DNA of 64,000 nt from Ailurus styani (lineage: Eukaryota > Chordata > Mammalia > Carnivora > Ailuridae). The translations under genes and the position numbers were made by a program. Where the stretch lies: contig LNAC01001238.1 of assembly GCA_002007465.1 (NCBI GenBank), positions 168,170 to 232,169 of the forward strand, given 5' to 3'. This document shows, piece after piece, positions 22,606-34,202 of this stretch (its first letter is position 1; each line of letters begins with the position of its first letter). Under the pieces are notes generated by a model, which saw nothing but the letters and a program-made list of their open reading frames with translations, had not been told where the DNA came from and did no database searches.

Positions 22606-24518
22606 AAGAACATTAATCCCCAAATCAACATATCTGTTAGAAAATATTTTGTTTTATAGTCAGGAGGTACTTCATATTATGAATAAAAATATATTTTAAT
22701 ATTGCATTAAAAAAGATTTTCAAGAGTTATATCAAGAATGGAATAATGTGGGAGAAATAATAAAAGTGATGTTAAAAGTGAATATTTCCTTAATTTGACT
22801 TTTTCTTTCTTGTCATAAAATTTGACCTTTATTATATTAATTAATGTTTTCATTATATTCTCTCAATTTCTAAATCAATGGACAACTACCTAAAATTGTT
22901 TTGTTTTCTAATCATTTTAAAACAATCACTTTCACATTAATTTTGCTCACTGGCATACTGCATCACTAACTATTTAATTTAATGCATAATATTTTACCAC
23001 CACAACGGAAAGAACAAATTGAATTACAAACATATAAACTCTGTCCTGCTATTGTTCAATTATCAAATATTTCATTATTCTACTAATTATAACATCTATT
23101 ATGTTCTGGGTAGAGGTGAGGTTACCAAGGCATTAATATTGGTTTCTAGGAACTTTAAAGTTAAGTGATTCACTCTTTTTCTCAAAACAATCTCATTGTT
23201 TCTCCATTAGACTCAAATTGTGTCTTACAGGCGTATTCAGTGACTAATTATACTATTTTCCACAATGAATCTCTGACAGTGGTAAAAATAAAAGCCTAAT
23301 TTAGAATACAAAAACAATGGATATTGTGGTCATGACCAGTGACTTTTACTCAAAAGTCAATGCCAGCTAATTATAATGCTTGGAAAGTTGCATGAGGGAC
23401 CAATGACAACTCAATTCTATTCAGGTTCTTCCCATTAATAACCCAAATGTCCACCAGTACAACTTTCATCCTCCTAAGAAAAGCCTTCAGAATGCGGCAA
23501 ACAAAATGAAAGCAATAATAACTATAAAGTGCTTACCACAGTGTCAGGAACAAAATAAGTGTTCAAAATTGCAAGCTAATGATAATAAGAGTATTATACT
23601 ACTACCAGCTTTTGTAAGGACCCTGGTTCAAGATCAGAGAAAACACAATAATTAAATATTAAAGAGACTCTAACAGGTAATATATCTGATACATAAATGT
23701 CTAAGTATGTTGTGGAAAAATTCTTAGCTGTGCCTGGAAAATGGCACCTGTCTAGTATATAATCACTTATTGAATGAGCACATGAATAAATGCTCTTCAG
23801 GACACAGAACTGTGTATGTGAGCAAAAGAGGAAGCATGGAAAATGAATTTTTTGTGTAATGACCTTTCTGAAAAGCTGCTTTAACTTCGGTGAGCTAACT
23901 CCAAATAACATCACAGGCTTGTGCCAGGCTTGCAATCCAATAAAATCAGGGCAGCTCCTTAAGAGTAAAAAAATAATAATCAAATAAAAATCTGGAAAAA
24001 GTAAAAAAGTGACTTACTTTTATTCTACCTTTCCCTATAGGATATATTAAGCCAAACTTGAGGGAGGGAGAGTTTACATCCCAAGATTCTATATTAAATG
24101 CCTCTGATATACAATTATTATTTATTTAATTTGTATATTACCTAAATTCTATAGATACTCCATGTTTATATAATTTTAGGACCAGGCTTGGCAGTATTAT
24201 AATTAGAGAGAAAACAAGATTTTTAAAATTATATCTCTAAAAAGATTGTTTTTTGTCATCCCTTCACTAGATTTGCACTGACTATTTAAAGTTTTATCCT
24301 TCTGTATATATAACTATTTTAACTTTCTGTTTCCCAAGCATGCTTAAAAGTGTACTTCTGCCATATCCTCAGGGAAATTTTGTTCTAGCTGCATTTTTAA
24401 ATTATTATACATGCGTATGCTGAGTAGGACTTTCAGCTACTGTCTCTGCCTATTAGGTAATTTTACCTTGAAGTTTGAAATAATCTGTTATTATACATTG
24501 TTTAAATAATCCCATGAC

Positions 24519-24784
24519 NNNNNNNNNNNNNNNNNNNNNNNNNNNNNNNNNNNNNNNNNNNNNNNNNNNNNNNNNNNNNNNNNNNNNNNNNNNNNNNNNN
24601 NNNNNNNNNNNNNNNNNNNNNNNNNNNNNNNNNNNNNNNNNNNNNNNNNNNNNNNNNNNNNNNNNNNNNNNNNNNNNNNNNNNNNNNNNNNNNNNNNNNN
24701 NNNNNNNNNNNNNNNNNNNNNNNNNNNNNNNNNNNNNNNNNNNNNNNNNNNNNNNNNNNNNNNNNNNNNNNNNNNNNNNNNNNN
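24519..24784. other. Assembly gap, 266 N
   Basis: Run of N. The sequence after it (24785) resumes at the base homologous to 23650, i.e. it steps backwards, so the gap probably represents no missing genomic sequence. Confidence 0.9.
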
Positions 24785-25653
24785 AATTAAATATTAAAGA
24801 GACTCTAACAGGTAATATATCTGATACATAAATGTCTAAGTATGTTGTGGAAAAATTCTTAGCTGTGCCTGGAAAATGGCACCTGTCTAGTATATAATCA
24901 CTTATTGAATGAGCACATGAATAAATGCTCTTCAGGACACAGAACTGTGTATGTGAGCAAAAGAGGAAGCATGGAAAATGAATTTTTTGTGTAATGACCT
25001 TTCTGAAAAGCTGCTTTAACTTCGGTGAGCTAACTCCAAATAACATCACAGGCTTGTGCCAGGCTTGCAATCCAATAAAATCAGGGCAGCTCCTTAAGAG
25101 TAAAAAAATAATAATCAAATAAAAATCTGGAAAAAGTAAAAAAGTGACTTACTTTTATTCTACCTTTCCCTATAGGATATATTAAGCCAAACTTGAGGGA
25201 GGGAGAGTTTACATCCCAAGATTCTATATTAAATGCCTCTGATATACAATTATTATTTATTTAATTTGTATATTACCTAAATTCTATAGATACTCCATGT
25301 TTATATAATTTTAGGACCAGGCTTGGCAGTATTATAATTAGAGAGAAAACAAGATTTTTAAAATTATATCTCTAAAAAGATTGTTTTTTGTCATCCCTTC
25401 ACTAGATTTGCACTGACTATTTAAAGTTTTATCCTTCTGTATATATAACTATTTTAACTTTCTGTTTCCCAAGCATGCTTAAAAGTGTACTTCTGCCATA
25501 TCCTCAGGGAAATTTTGTTCTAGCTGCATTTTTAAATTATTATACATGCGTATGCTGAGTAGGACTTTCAGCTACTGTCTCTGCCTATTAGGTAATTTTA
25601 CCTTGAAGTTTGAAATAATCTGTTATTATACATTGTTTAAATAATCCCATGAC
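24785..25653. repeat. Second copy of an 869-bp duplication (contig start)
   Basis: Matches 23650-24518 at offset 1135 with no difference noticed. Its first base is the direct continuation of the contig that stopped at 19641. Confidence 0.97.
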
Positions 25654-25801
25654 AATACAGATATTAACATGTCTAGCTATGATTATTTACTCATAAATAA
25701 TGTGTATCACATATGAGTTAATGTAACAATAAGCCAGTCACTGACTCAATATTAACTGGTAGATCCAATTCTGTTGCTGCTGACCACCTTTACCTTAAAA
25801 T
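25654..25801. other. Unassigned AT-rich DNA
   Basis: Short spacer, nothing recognised. Confidence 0.4.
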
Positions 25802-25811
25802 GTCTTTCTGA

Positions 25812-26009
25812 GGGGTGCCTGGATGGCTTTGTCGGTTGAACATCTGACTCTTGGTTTTGGCTCACGTTGTGATCTCATTGCTCATGGGATCGAGTCTGGG
25901 ATCAGGCTCTGCACTTGGTGTGGAGTCTGCTTGGGATTCTCTCTCTCTCTGCCCCTCCCACTAGTGTCTTTTTTTTTTCTCTCTCTCTAAAATAAATCTT
26001 TAAAAAAAA
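25812..26009 (+). mobile_element. CAN SINE, older subtype, with TSD
   Basis: Sense SINE GGGGTGCCTGGATGGCTTTG with the older 'catctgactcttggttttggctca' head and 'ttgggattctctctctctct' body, ending AATAAATCTTTAAAAAAAA. The repeat GTCTTTCTGA occurs at 25802-25811 and 26010-26019. Confidence 0.94.
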
Positions 26010-26019
26010 GTCTTTCTGA

Positions 26020-27409
26020 AATTTTTATTTCAGCATTATGTAAGTAAAAATAAGTTGAGATTATATACAGAATTATATACAAAATTATGTTAACTCTAAT
26101 GCGAGTTTCAGGCCCTCAGTCTTGACAGACATTCTTAAGCTGTATATATAAAATTTCACAGGTACCACGGTCTATAATGTTCTGCATTTGTTAACCACAG
26201 AGCCCTCCATCCCCCTATTTTTAAAATAGAATGTAACATAACATAGTATCTTACGCAAAGTTTAAAGACATAAACCAGATAAGACTAGTGCTCTCTTTGG
26301 ATGAAGCAGATTAGAATAGATTCCCTTCTTTTCCTCCCTGCTAAGCTGTATGTGGGACATTCCTATACCCCTTTCTGAGAAACCCAAGGCTCCACAGAAA
26401 ACTGCTGAGAAGTCTTTTCTAGAACCTAACGTGGTAAACTAATGACAATATTGGAAAGTCTCTGGTACAATATCTATTGTATTCAATAGGTATAACTGAA
26501 TAGGTAGTACAGGAGAAAACTCCAAAGTGTTTTCTAATCATTTTTATTGAAAATAGTAACAAAAGTGCAATGTCACAAGAGTTCATGAATCGGGCTCTCT
26601 CTGTTCCTGAACACAACTGCATTAATAAGAGATTCCAAGAAAGTCTACCAAATATAATGTATCTACATGATACCAATTTTGATCAGTTTGGTTCATCATT
26701 CAAATACCTCCTCATTGTAGGTCTATGCCACTTTTGAAGACTTTTTGAAAATCAGATGTATTAGATACATATTTTTTTCTATTTCTTAGTATCCTGCTGC
26801 TTTAAGAAAACAATGTGACATTTGTCCTGGGAGGAAATAAAGGCAGGGACCTGTTTTATGTTGTGATCAGTTTCTCTGTCAAGAATTTTTTTTTCCTCTC
26901 TCTCTTCCTTCCCCACCCATCCTTCCCTACCATCATTTCTGTTTCTGTCTGTCTCTCTCTCCCTCCCTCTACCTTACTTTGAAAGAAGCAATGAAGAGTA
27001 CAGGGAATGTGCGTCTATCCATAAACTACCAATACCCTCAGACTTTTTGAGTTCCCTCTACATATCTGTACAATAAAACACACCAGTCTAAATCCTCCCC
27101 CACTTTCTGTACATACAGCATTATATGTATCATGGAACTTTGTAAGGAATCCAATTTTAAGATTCTGGACATATTCAATGGAAGCTCTTACTATACATAA
27201 TTACTCTTTCTTTTTTCCTGAGAAGACTAAAATTTCCTAAGTTCTTTATTCTTCTATTTCAAATTAATAAAAACAAAAGCTTTCTTAATACCCTAGATCC
27301 AGGTCAATGGTTCCAAAACTAAAACTGTCTGAATTTAAGATGACTCTAGCATAGTTAAAATATTTTTCAGTTCATTTAATATGCTTTGCTAACATATCCT
27401 TGTTATTTC
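26020..27409. other. Unassigned non-coding DNA with a CT-rich tract
   Basis: No gene recognised. A pyrimidine-rich low-complexity tract lies at about 26885-26975. Confidence 0.5.
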
Positions 27410-29121
27410 CACTGGATTGAACCTTCATCAAAAATCAAGTGACTATGTTTGCACAGATTTATTTCTGGGATTTCTATTCAATTTCACTGATTTATGTGTC
27501 CGTTCTTTCAGCAATACCACACAACTGTGATTCTTGTAGCTTTATGAGCTCTGAAATGGACAACTGCAACATGCATTATAATTGAATGCCTATAAAATCC
27601 CATTAGACTTAAAACAATTATAGGTGTAACTGAGAAAATAGGCTAGACCTGGTTTTACATAATTTTTGACATATTTTGGCTATTCTATTCTCTTTGTCTT
27701 TCCATAGAACTGGCTTGTTAAATTTCCATCAACAACAGTCAAAAAAAAACAAAACAAAGCCTGCTAACAGCAAATCAAGCAGAAATGGTTTCTTGATTAT
27801 ACTGAGTGCTCCAATTCACGAACATGGTATATCTCTGCATTTATTTAGGTCTTCTTTTACTTCTACCATTCATGTTTTGCAGTCTTAGCAGACAAAGTCA
27901 GTTCTTATACCATTAGATGTATATTAACTGTGTCATTCACTGGTGCACTTAAAAAATATATAGACTTCTAAATTTTGTATTTTTGCAGTGCATTGCTAGT
28001 ATATAGGAGCAAACTATTTCTTATCTGTAAACTTGAAAAACTCACTTATTAGTTGTGGGGATTTTTGCAGATCTCTGCATTAATTAATATAGACAATCAT
28101 GTCATCTGAAGAGAGATGATTTTAAGTCTTTCCCAAACTGTATGTATGCCTTTTATTTATTTTGTAATGCTTGAACTTTACTTAAAAAATTATTTTTGAG
28201 TAGTGATGATGAGCCAAGATGCTCTTGCCTTTTGTATGATCTTAAAGGGAAAAAATTCGATCCTTCACTGCTGAATGAGATGTCAGCTTAGGTTTACCAA
28301 AATCCTGATAAATCTAAACTGAATAGTATATAGGATTTTCTTCTATTCTAGCTTGTTGAGATTTTTTTATTACGATGAATTTATTTATTATGATGAATTA
28401 CATTGATTTTCCAAAGTTGAGCCAGGCTTACATACCTATTATAAAACTCACTTGGGCAGGCTGCATCATCCCTTTTTATGTATTGCTAGATTTGATTTGC
28501 TAATGTTTGGTGGATTTTTTTTTTTCAACTATATTCATGAGGGACGTTGATCTGTAGTTTTCTTTTCCAGGAATGTGTTTGCCTGGTTTTGAGATTATAG
28601 ATTTAATTCTGGTCTCATGAAAATAAATTGGGAAGTTTTCATTCTTTTTTTTTTTTTTTGAAAGAAACTATGTAGTATTGATATCGTACATATCTGAACT
28701 GTTTGGTAGAATTCACTATTTAAAACATCTGGGTCTTAAGTTTCTTTTTGGGAGAGAAGTTTATCATTAAGAATCTAATTTAGAGATATGACTATTCTCA
28801 TAACCTATTCATTTTAAGTAAGTTTTGACAGTCTTTCAAAAATATGTTCCAAATGTGTTCATTTATGTGTTCATAAAGTTTTCAAATTTATGGGCATAGA
28901 CTTATTCGTACTATTCACTTACTACACTTTTGTTGTTTATGAGGTCTTATAATGACATGTCCTTCTTTAATGACATTGGTAACATGTGCATTTGTTTTTT
29001 CTTGGTCATTCTGACTCAATATTTATCAATTTTGTTCACATTTTTATAATATCAATCTTTGGTTTCATTTTCATTGATTTTCTCTATTATTTTTGTGTTT
29101 ACTTTCAATGACTTTCGCTCT

Positions 29122-29255
29122 ATTTCTTTCCTTCTAACTTCTTTTGATTTAGTTTTATCTTCCTTTTCTAATTTCCTATATAGAACCATAGATTATTGGT
29201 TTTAGATCTTTACTATTTTCTAAATTAAGCTTTCAATGACAGAATAGTTTTCTCT
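29122..29255. repeat. First copy of a 134-bp direct repeat at a contig end
   Basis: Identical to 29257-29390 except T at 29237 versus G at 29372; ends at the single N. Confidence 0.96.
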
Positions 29256-29256
29256 N
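29256..29256. other. Single-N contig join
   Basis: One N between the two copies of the 134-bp repeat; marks two overlapping contig ends left unmerged. Confidence 0.93.
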
Positions 29257-29390
29257 ATTTCTTTCCTTCTAACTTCTTTTGATTTAGTTTTATCTTCCTT
29301 TTCTAATTTCCTATATAGAACCATAGATTATTGGTTTTAGATCTTTACTATTTTCTAAATTAAGCTTTCAAGGACAGAATAGTTTTCTCT
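29257..29390. repeat. Second copy of the 134-bp direct repeat
   Basis: See 29122-29255. Confidence 0.96.
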
Positions 29391-29745
29391 TAAGTACTGC
29401 CTTAGTTACATTTCATATATTTTGATATATTTTTAAAATTATTTCATCTCAAATATTTTAAAGCATCTCTTTAGACTTTCTCTTCAAAGTTCATTTAATT
29501 TCACATGATTGTAGCTTTTCCAGATATTTTTCATTATCAATTTCTAGTTTTATTCCATTATGGTTCAAGAATACATTTGCAATGATTCCTATTATTTTAA
29601 ATTTGTTTTAGTCTGTTTTATGGTCCAAATTATGACCCAGTGTCGTGATTTTTTCACGTGCACTTGGGAACGCAGTATATTCTGTGTATTCTCTTATCCC
29701 CCATGTCTACCCCATAGTGGAGTCTTGAGAGTTCTGTCCAATCTT

Positions 29746-31149
29746 TTGTGTGTGAGCTTAATGAGGTTTATGATGAAAGATACAGAAAGCAAAGAAGTTA
29801 CAGATTCTGCCAATTTCTCCAGTCCATAAAGGCCTCCTCATGTCCTCATTTCCTATACTTGGTCTTTATTAATTTGTCAACTACACCTAGTGACAATTCC
29901 CTACGTCTCAGAACAGAAAGTCTTGTGATTTATTTACCTTCATTGTCTAAAACAGGGACTTGGAAGATTAATTTTAAAAGTAAATTTACTGCCCATCCTA
30001 TAATTAAATTAACTAACAAATATATTTTATAACACAAAATTCACATGATTACCAATGATTATGAAAACACAAAGTACTACCAATTTGTGTATATCTAGAA
30101 ACTTTATATTTGTTTATAGTATCTAAAAAATAAGATTAAATTATAATCCCAAGAGAAACAATAAATGATGCAAAAACTGTATACTTCATTAATAATTAAA
30201 GCCAATTTTTGCTTCATTATATTTTTGCTTAACCGCATAACAAAAATTCCATAAACACATGAAAGACACAATAAAATAAATGAATATACCCAATAGTGAA
30301 ATGCACAATCACGAGGAAATAAAGCTACGGATGCTAAACCTAAATAGAAAACAGAAAAAATAATTGCCTGCTTTCATCTACCATTCCACATATGGGAGCA
30401 CAAAGCCACATAGAGAATCTCATGCCACAGTTTAACAACAGTGACCTTTGCAGTCAGGCTTCATCATTCAGATATTTAACAAGACATTATAACATGACTA
30501 TCAGAAGAGAACAGATTTTGGAATCAGACAGATTTGGCTCCGATTCTGACATTTAACTCCATCAGTTAACCAAAAGTTACTTTGAGGATAATGAAAGAAA
30601 TAGACTTTCCAAGAAAGGAAACATAGTAAAATATTTCATGATTGTTTCCAGATAGCATGGAAATTAATGGCCTAATTAGCTTAAACTGTTAATAGATACT
30701 CAGAACAAAAAAAGCATCCACTGTGATCATGTGCTAGCAATTATTTTGGTTAAATCTGGAAACAAAGCAAATAATCTTTGGCATGACATCCTTATTTGTG
30801 AAAAAGAATTTTTTCTGACTTTTCAGCTAGATACAATTGGGATATAATTCTAGCCATGCACTTAGAAAAGCAAATATTGTAAATCACTAAACTGATATAA
30901 CCTACAGATTCTTCACTCACAAAAGGTAATTAAAAATATCTTTCTCTCAGGACTATCATAAATAACGCATGCAGTATGTCTAAATCTCTATTATTTCTAT
31001 CATCACCATCACCTTCACTTTTGATATTATAGTTTGAGGATATCAGGTTCAAGGTTCAATCCCAAATCTAGTTGCAAATCCTTGCCACAACAAAGATAAA
31101 AAAAATCACTACTATTCCATAGTGGGTTTCTATATTTAAACTCCACAAT
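29746..31149. other. Unassigned non-coding DNA with a possible MIR
   Basis: Mostly unassigned. 'cagatttggctccgattctg acatttaac' at about 30528-30556 resembles a MIR core. No coding evidence. Confidence 0.45.
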
Positions 31150-31309
31150 TAAAAGAGAGGTGAGGTGGGGGGCAGGGAGGGATAACTGGGTGATGGGCAT
31201 TAAGGAGGGCACTTGATGTAATGAGCACTGGATATCATATGCAACTCATGAATCACTAAATTCTACCTCTGAAACTAATTTTTAAAAAAAGAAAAAAAAG
31301 TAAGGGTAT
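31150..31309 (+). mobile_element. 5'-truncated carnivore L1 (3' UTR only)
   Basis: 'TGGGTGATGGGCATTAAGGA' and 'aatgagcactggatatcata' match the 3' UTR of the L1 at 3140-3327. It ends in an A-rich tail at about 31283-31309. Severe 5' truncation is usual for L1 insertions. Confidence 0.9.
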
Positions 31310-31707
31310 ACAAAATAAAAGCTTTACTCCTGGGTTTGTTCGTTTTATTTTCTGGTTTTTTTCTTTTTTTTAGGTGACTTCTAAACTCAATTTAGTTATC
31401 AGTTTCAGCTTTCCAAGATAATTGACATTAACAAATTAGATTTCAGATATCCTGATGTTGCTATTATCAAATATTAACTTGAAAAACTACATAGCCTACT
31501 GAAGGTCATATGATATTCCATATTTAGCATTTATGCTGCCACCATGAACACTGATATCCCATGTTTAGAGATGTTCTACATCTTTAGACTATTTGAAACC
31601 TCTGATGCCTCTGTTGTTTCATCATTTACTGCTCATTTATTGATTTGCCTTTCCATAATAAGAACTAGAAAGAAGTCACCCAGGTTTAAACTCATTCTAT
31701 TTAGCTT
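31310..31707. other. Unassigned non-coding DNA
   Basis: Nothing recognised. Confidence 0.4.
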
Positions 31708-31985
31708 TATTTTTTTTAACATCTTGATTAGGGTATAATTAATATACAAAAGCTACACATATTTAATATATACCATTTGATTAATTTTGACAGACGCATA
31801 CACCCATGATACCATCACCACAATCAAATTAATATACATATCAACTCCAAAAGTTTCCTCATATGGCTTTGTTAATTCTAAGTTTAAAAATGAATTTCAT
31901 ATGAACCAAACACTTTGACTTTTATAAACAACATTATGAATTTTCTAATATAAAGTCAAATGATGGAATTTATTTTCAGGTATTT
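31708..31985 (-). mobile_element. Antisense L1M 3' end
   Basis: 'taatatacaaaagctacaca', 'accatttgattaattttgac' and 'accatcaccacaatcaaatt' are the reverse complement of an old L1 3' UTR. Confidence 0.75.
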
Positions 31986-32002
31986 TTTTAAAATTTGTTA
32001 AT

Positions 32003-32055
32003 GGTGGTGGTGGTTGGGGTTGGTTGGGGTGGTGGGTGGGGGTGGTGGTGGGGTG
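32003..32055 (+). repeat. G-rich low-complexity tract (GGT/GGGGT), G-quadruplex motif
   Basis: G runs of three or more at 32016-32019, 32026-32029, 32034-32036, 32038-32042 and 32050-32053, with loops of 1-7 bases, satisfy the standard quadruplex pattern. Confidence 0.85.
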
Positions 32056-33425
32056 CCTGTGTCTTCTAGTTCTTTGTTACCAAATGAGAAATTTTTGTTA
32101 AATACCGGAAGTTTATTCAAGTACAAATATAGAACCTTTAGAGAAATAGCATAGACTTACTGTGTTTCCAAGTATAGTTAAATAAATTGTCAACAAATAT
32201 CCTGGGTTTTCAGCCCAGGCTTGACCTAATCTGACTGTTCATTTCCCATTCTGCTTTGTGATAATCACAAAATGCTTATTCATCTGCCACTTGTCACTGA
32301 CTGGCCTCCTTTTTCAGGTCTTTGGGCTCCCGTGGACAGGCTCTCTGTGTAACCTGTGGTTTAAATATCAAAGAATTGTGGAAAAGGATGAGGAAAAACT
32401 GGCTCAATTACGTGTGAATTCTTGGTTTTTAGCTTTCCTAAAATCAGCCTCATTCTCCAGAGCATCTCATCTTTCACACTTAATGCATTTCGTCTTTTCT
32501 ATGTTTGACAAGGTTTGTTTTTTCCATGCAGGATACTGTCATATTTGGTATGCAACATAAACTCAGTGCATTGTGAATCTCTTTGCTTTTGAGAGGGCTT
32601 TCTTTTTTTTTTCTTTTAACCAATAAGTAGAAATGTTATCCATATTGTCACTGTAATTTTTGTATACAGGGAGCATTTCACATTTGTTTTTAAAGTTATT
32701 TCAAAATACTGAAATATAACCATGAGGAATGAGAGTTTAAGAAAAAAAGTATTCTTATTAATGTAAGCCAAACCACAGTTCTGATTCTAGTTCTCATCAA
32801 TTTTATTTCATCCAAGAAACTGGTCATCCACATATTGTACACAAGTTTGATCAGAAGAAAGAATTCCATTGCTATTTATTTAATAACTATTAGGACAATG
32901 ATAATTTAGATATTTTTCAAGTGAGCACAGTTTTCACAAAGATATATGAAAATAAGTATTTCATGAAACATTTATTTCAATCTCTATATGAAAAAGAGTA
33001 TCACCTGACCCTTAGCTGAACTATACACAGAGAATCAAGAAAAACATCACAATGCAGGAAGAACAAAGGGCCATCCATGCACAACACAGAGTGGCGTGCC
33101 ATAATGTAAAATTATTATATATTTCCAACAAAGTACTCCTTTATCTATCATTTTTATAGTTTAAAGTTTCACTCTTCCTTTTCTTTCTTAACCAGCTAAA
33201 TATAATCACTGACCATTTCATCCAGACAACTGACAATCTACTCATTCTTTCATCCTATTTATCAATCCATCTATTTGCCTTAACTGAATATTTACTTTCC
33301 ACAAGTACCCATGCTAAAGCTGAAGGAGACTCAAAGATGGTTAATGTGAAATTGATTGGTTTACTATCCAGTTGAGCAAAGGGATCTATTTTTCTGTGTA
33401 AGAAAGTAAACTCAAAAGTCACAAA
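32056..33425. other. Unassigned non-coding DNA
   Basis: About 1.4 kb without recognised features. An open frame at 32258-32560 (100 codons) has no family resemblance. Confidence 0.5.
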
Positions 33426-33595
33426 GATCTTAATTCAAACCCTATCTCTGTTAGCTACTAGCTATGGAATATATGTACTTTCCTTAAGCTCCCTTTGCCT
33501 AAATTTACTTATTTGTAAAATGGAGATAATAAAATTGACATTTGATGGTTGCAGGATGTTTAAAAGTGATTAAAATGCAACCTGCTTTTCACCCT
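33426..33595 (+). repeat. MIR relic
   Basis: 'ttcaaaccctatctctgtta', 'gctactagctatggaatata', 'tttgtaaaatggagataata' in MIR order. Confidence 0.8.
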
Positions 33596-33966
33596 CAAAA
33601 ATAGTCACTAACACTATATAGGAAATAAGAAAAACAATTACACAAATAGGAGCTAAAAAATCATCACATATTATTGATGAAAAACATACAGGAACATCAG
33701 CAGAGTACAATGACATAAAAAGAAGGCATGAGATGACGTTTAAATTTTTTTAAGGTAGTATCAAATGCTAGGGAAAAGAAATGACCAATCTGAGTATTCC
33801 TGTCCATTAATCCTTCCTAGGATTAATCTGTGAGAATGTATGACTGGGTTAAGTTATTTTTATTTAAAGTGCTCACACCTGAGAGTAATGGTGTGGCAGA
33901 AGTGAAATAAATAGGATATATAGACAGAGATAGATTCAGAGATAGAGACAGAATTGGAGATAGAGG

Positions 33967-34155
33967 GGCGCCTGGGTGGCTCAGTCGTTAAGCATCTGCC
34001 TTCAGCTTGGGTCATGATCCCAGGGTGCTGGGATCGAACCCCACATCAGGCTCCCTGCTCGGTGGGGAGCCTGCTTCTCCCTCTCCCACTCCCCTTGCCT
34101 GTGTTCCCTCTCTCGCTCTGTCTGTCAAATAAATAAATAAAATCTTAAAAAAAAT
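33967..34155 (+). mobile_element. CAN SINE with TSD
   Basis: Sense SINE (GGCGCCTGGGTGGCTCAGTC) ending AATAAATAAATAAAATCTT and A tail. Flanks AATTGGAGATAGAGG (33952-33966) and AATTAGAGATAGAGG (34156-34170) differ at one base. Confidence 0.96.
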
Positions 34156-34202
34156 AATTAGAGATAGAGGGATATAGGGATATAGAGATACATAGGCATG
34201 TA

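Larger units (their letters stand above)
19643..24518. repeat. Redundant contig (probable alternate haplotype)
   Basis: The first 4007 bases (19643-23649) duplicate 15635-19641; the last 869 (23650-24518) duplicate 24785-25653. No base in it lacks a counterpart in a neighbour. It is bounded by a single N (19642) and a 266-N gap (24519-24784). Confidence 0.95.
27410..29745 (-). mobile_element. Degraded antisense L1 (ORF2 body)
   Basis: The plus strand is the reverse complement of old L1 ORF2. Recognisable blocks run in order from the 3' side: 'tttatgtgtccgttctttca' (about 27491), 'acaatcatgtcatctgaaga' (about 28093), 'ttgagccaggcttacatacc' (about 28418), 'ttgcctggttttgagatta' (about 28580), and 'ttctgtccaatcttttgtg' (about 29730). 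Dense stops and small indels leave no frame. It contains the unmerged 134-bp overlap at 29122-29390. Confidence 0.85.

Noticed and set aside
15635..23649. A genuine segmental tandem duplication
   Set aside because: Junctions are N characters, the outer contigs abut exactly, and divergence is at haplotype level; an assembly artefact explains all of this.
23594..23983. A 129-codon minus-strand open frame
   Set aside because: No recognisable domain or signal, ordinary composition, and it lies within the duplicated non-coding DNA; a chance frame.
24453..25118. A 221-codon minus-strand open frame
   Set aside because: It runs through the 266-N gap, where N cannot produce stops; the part outside the gap repeats the 23594-23983 frame.
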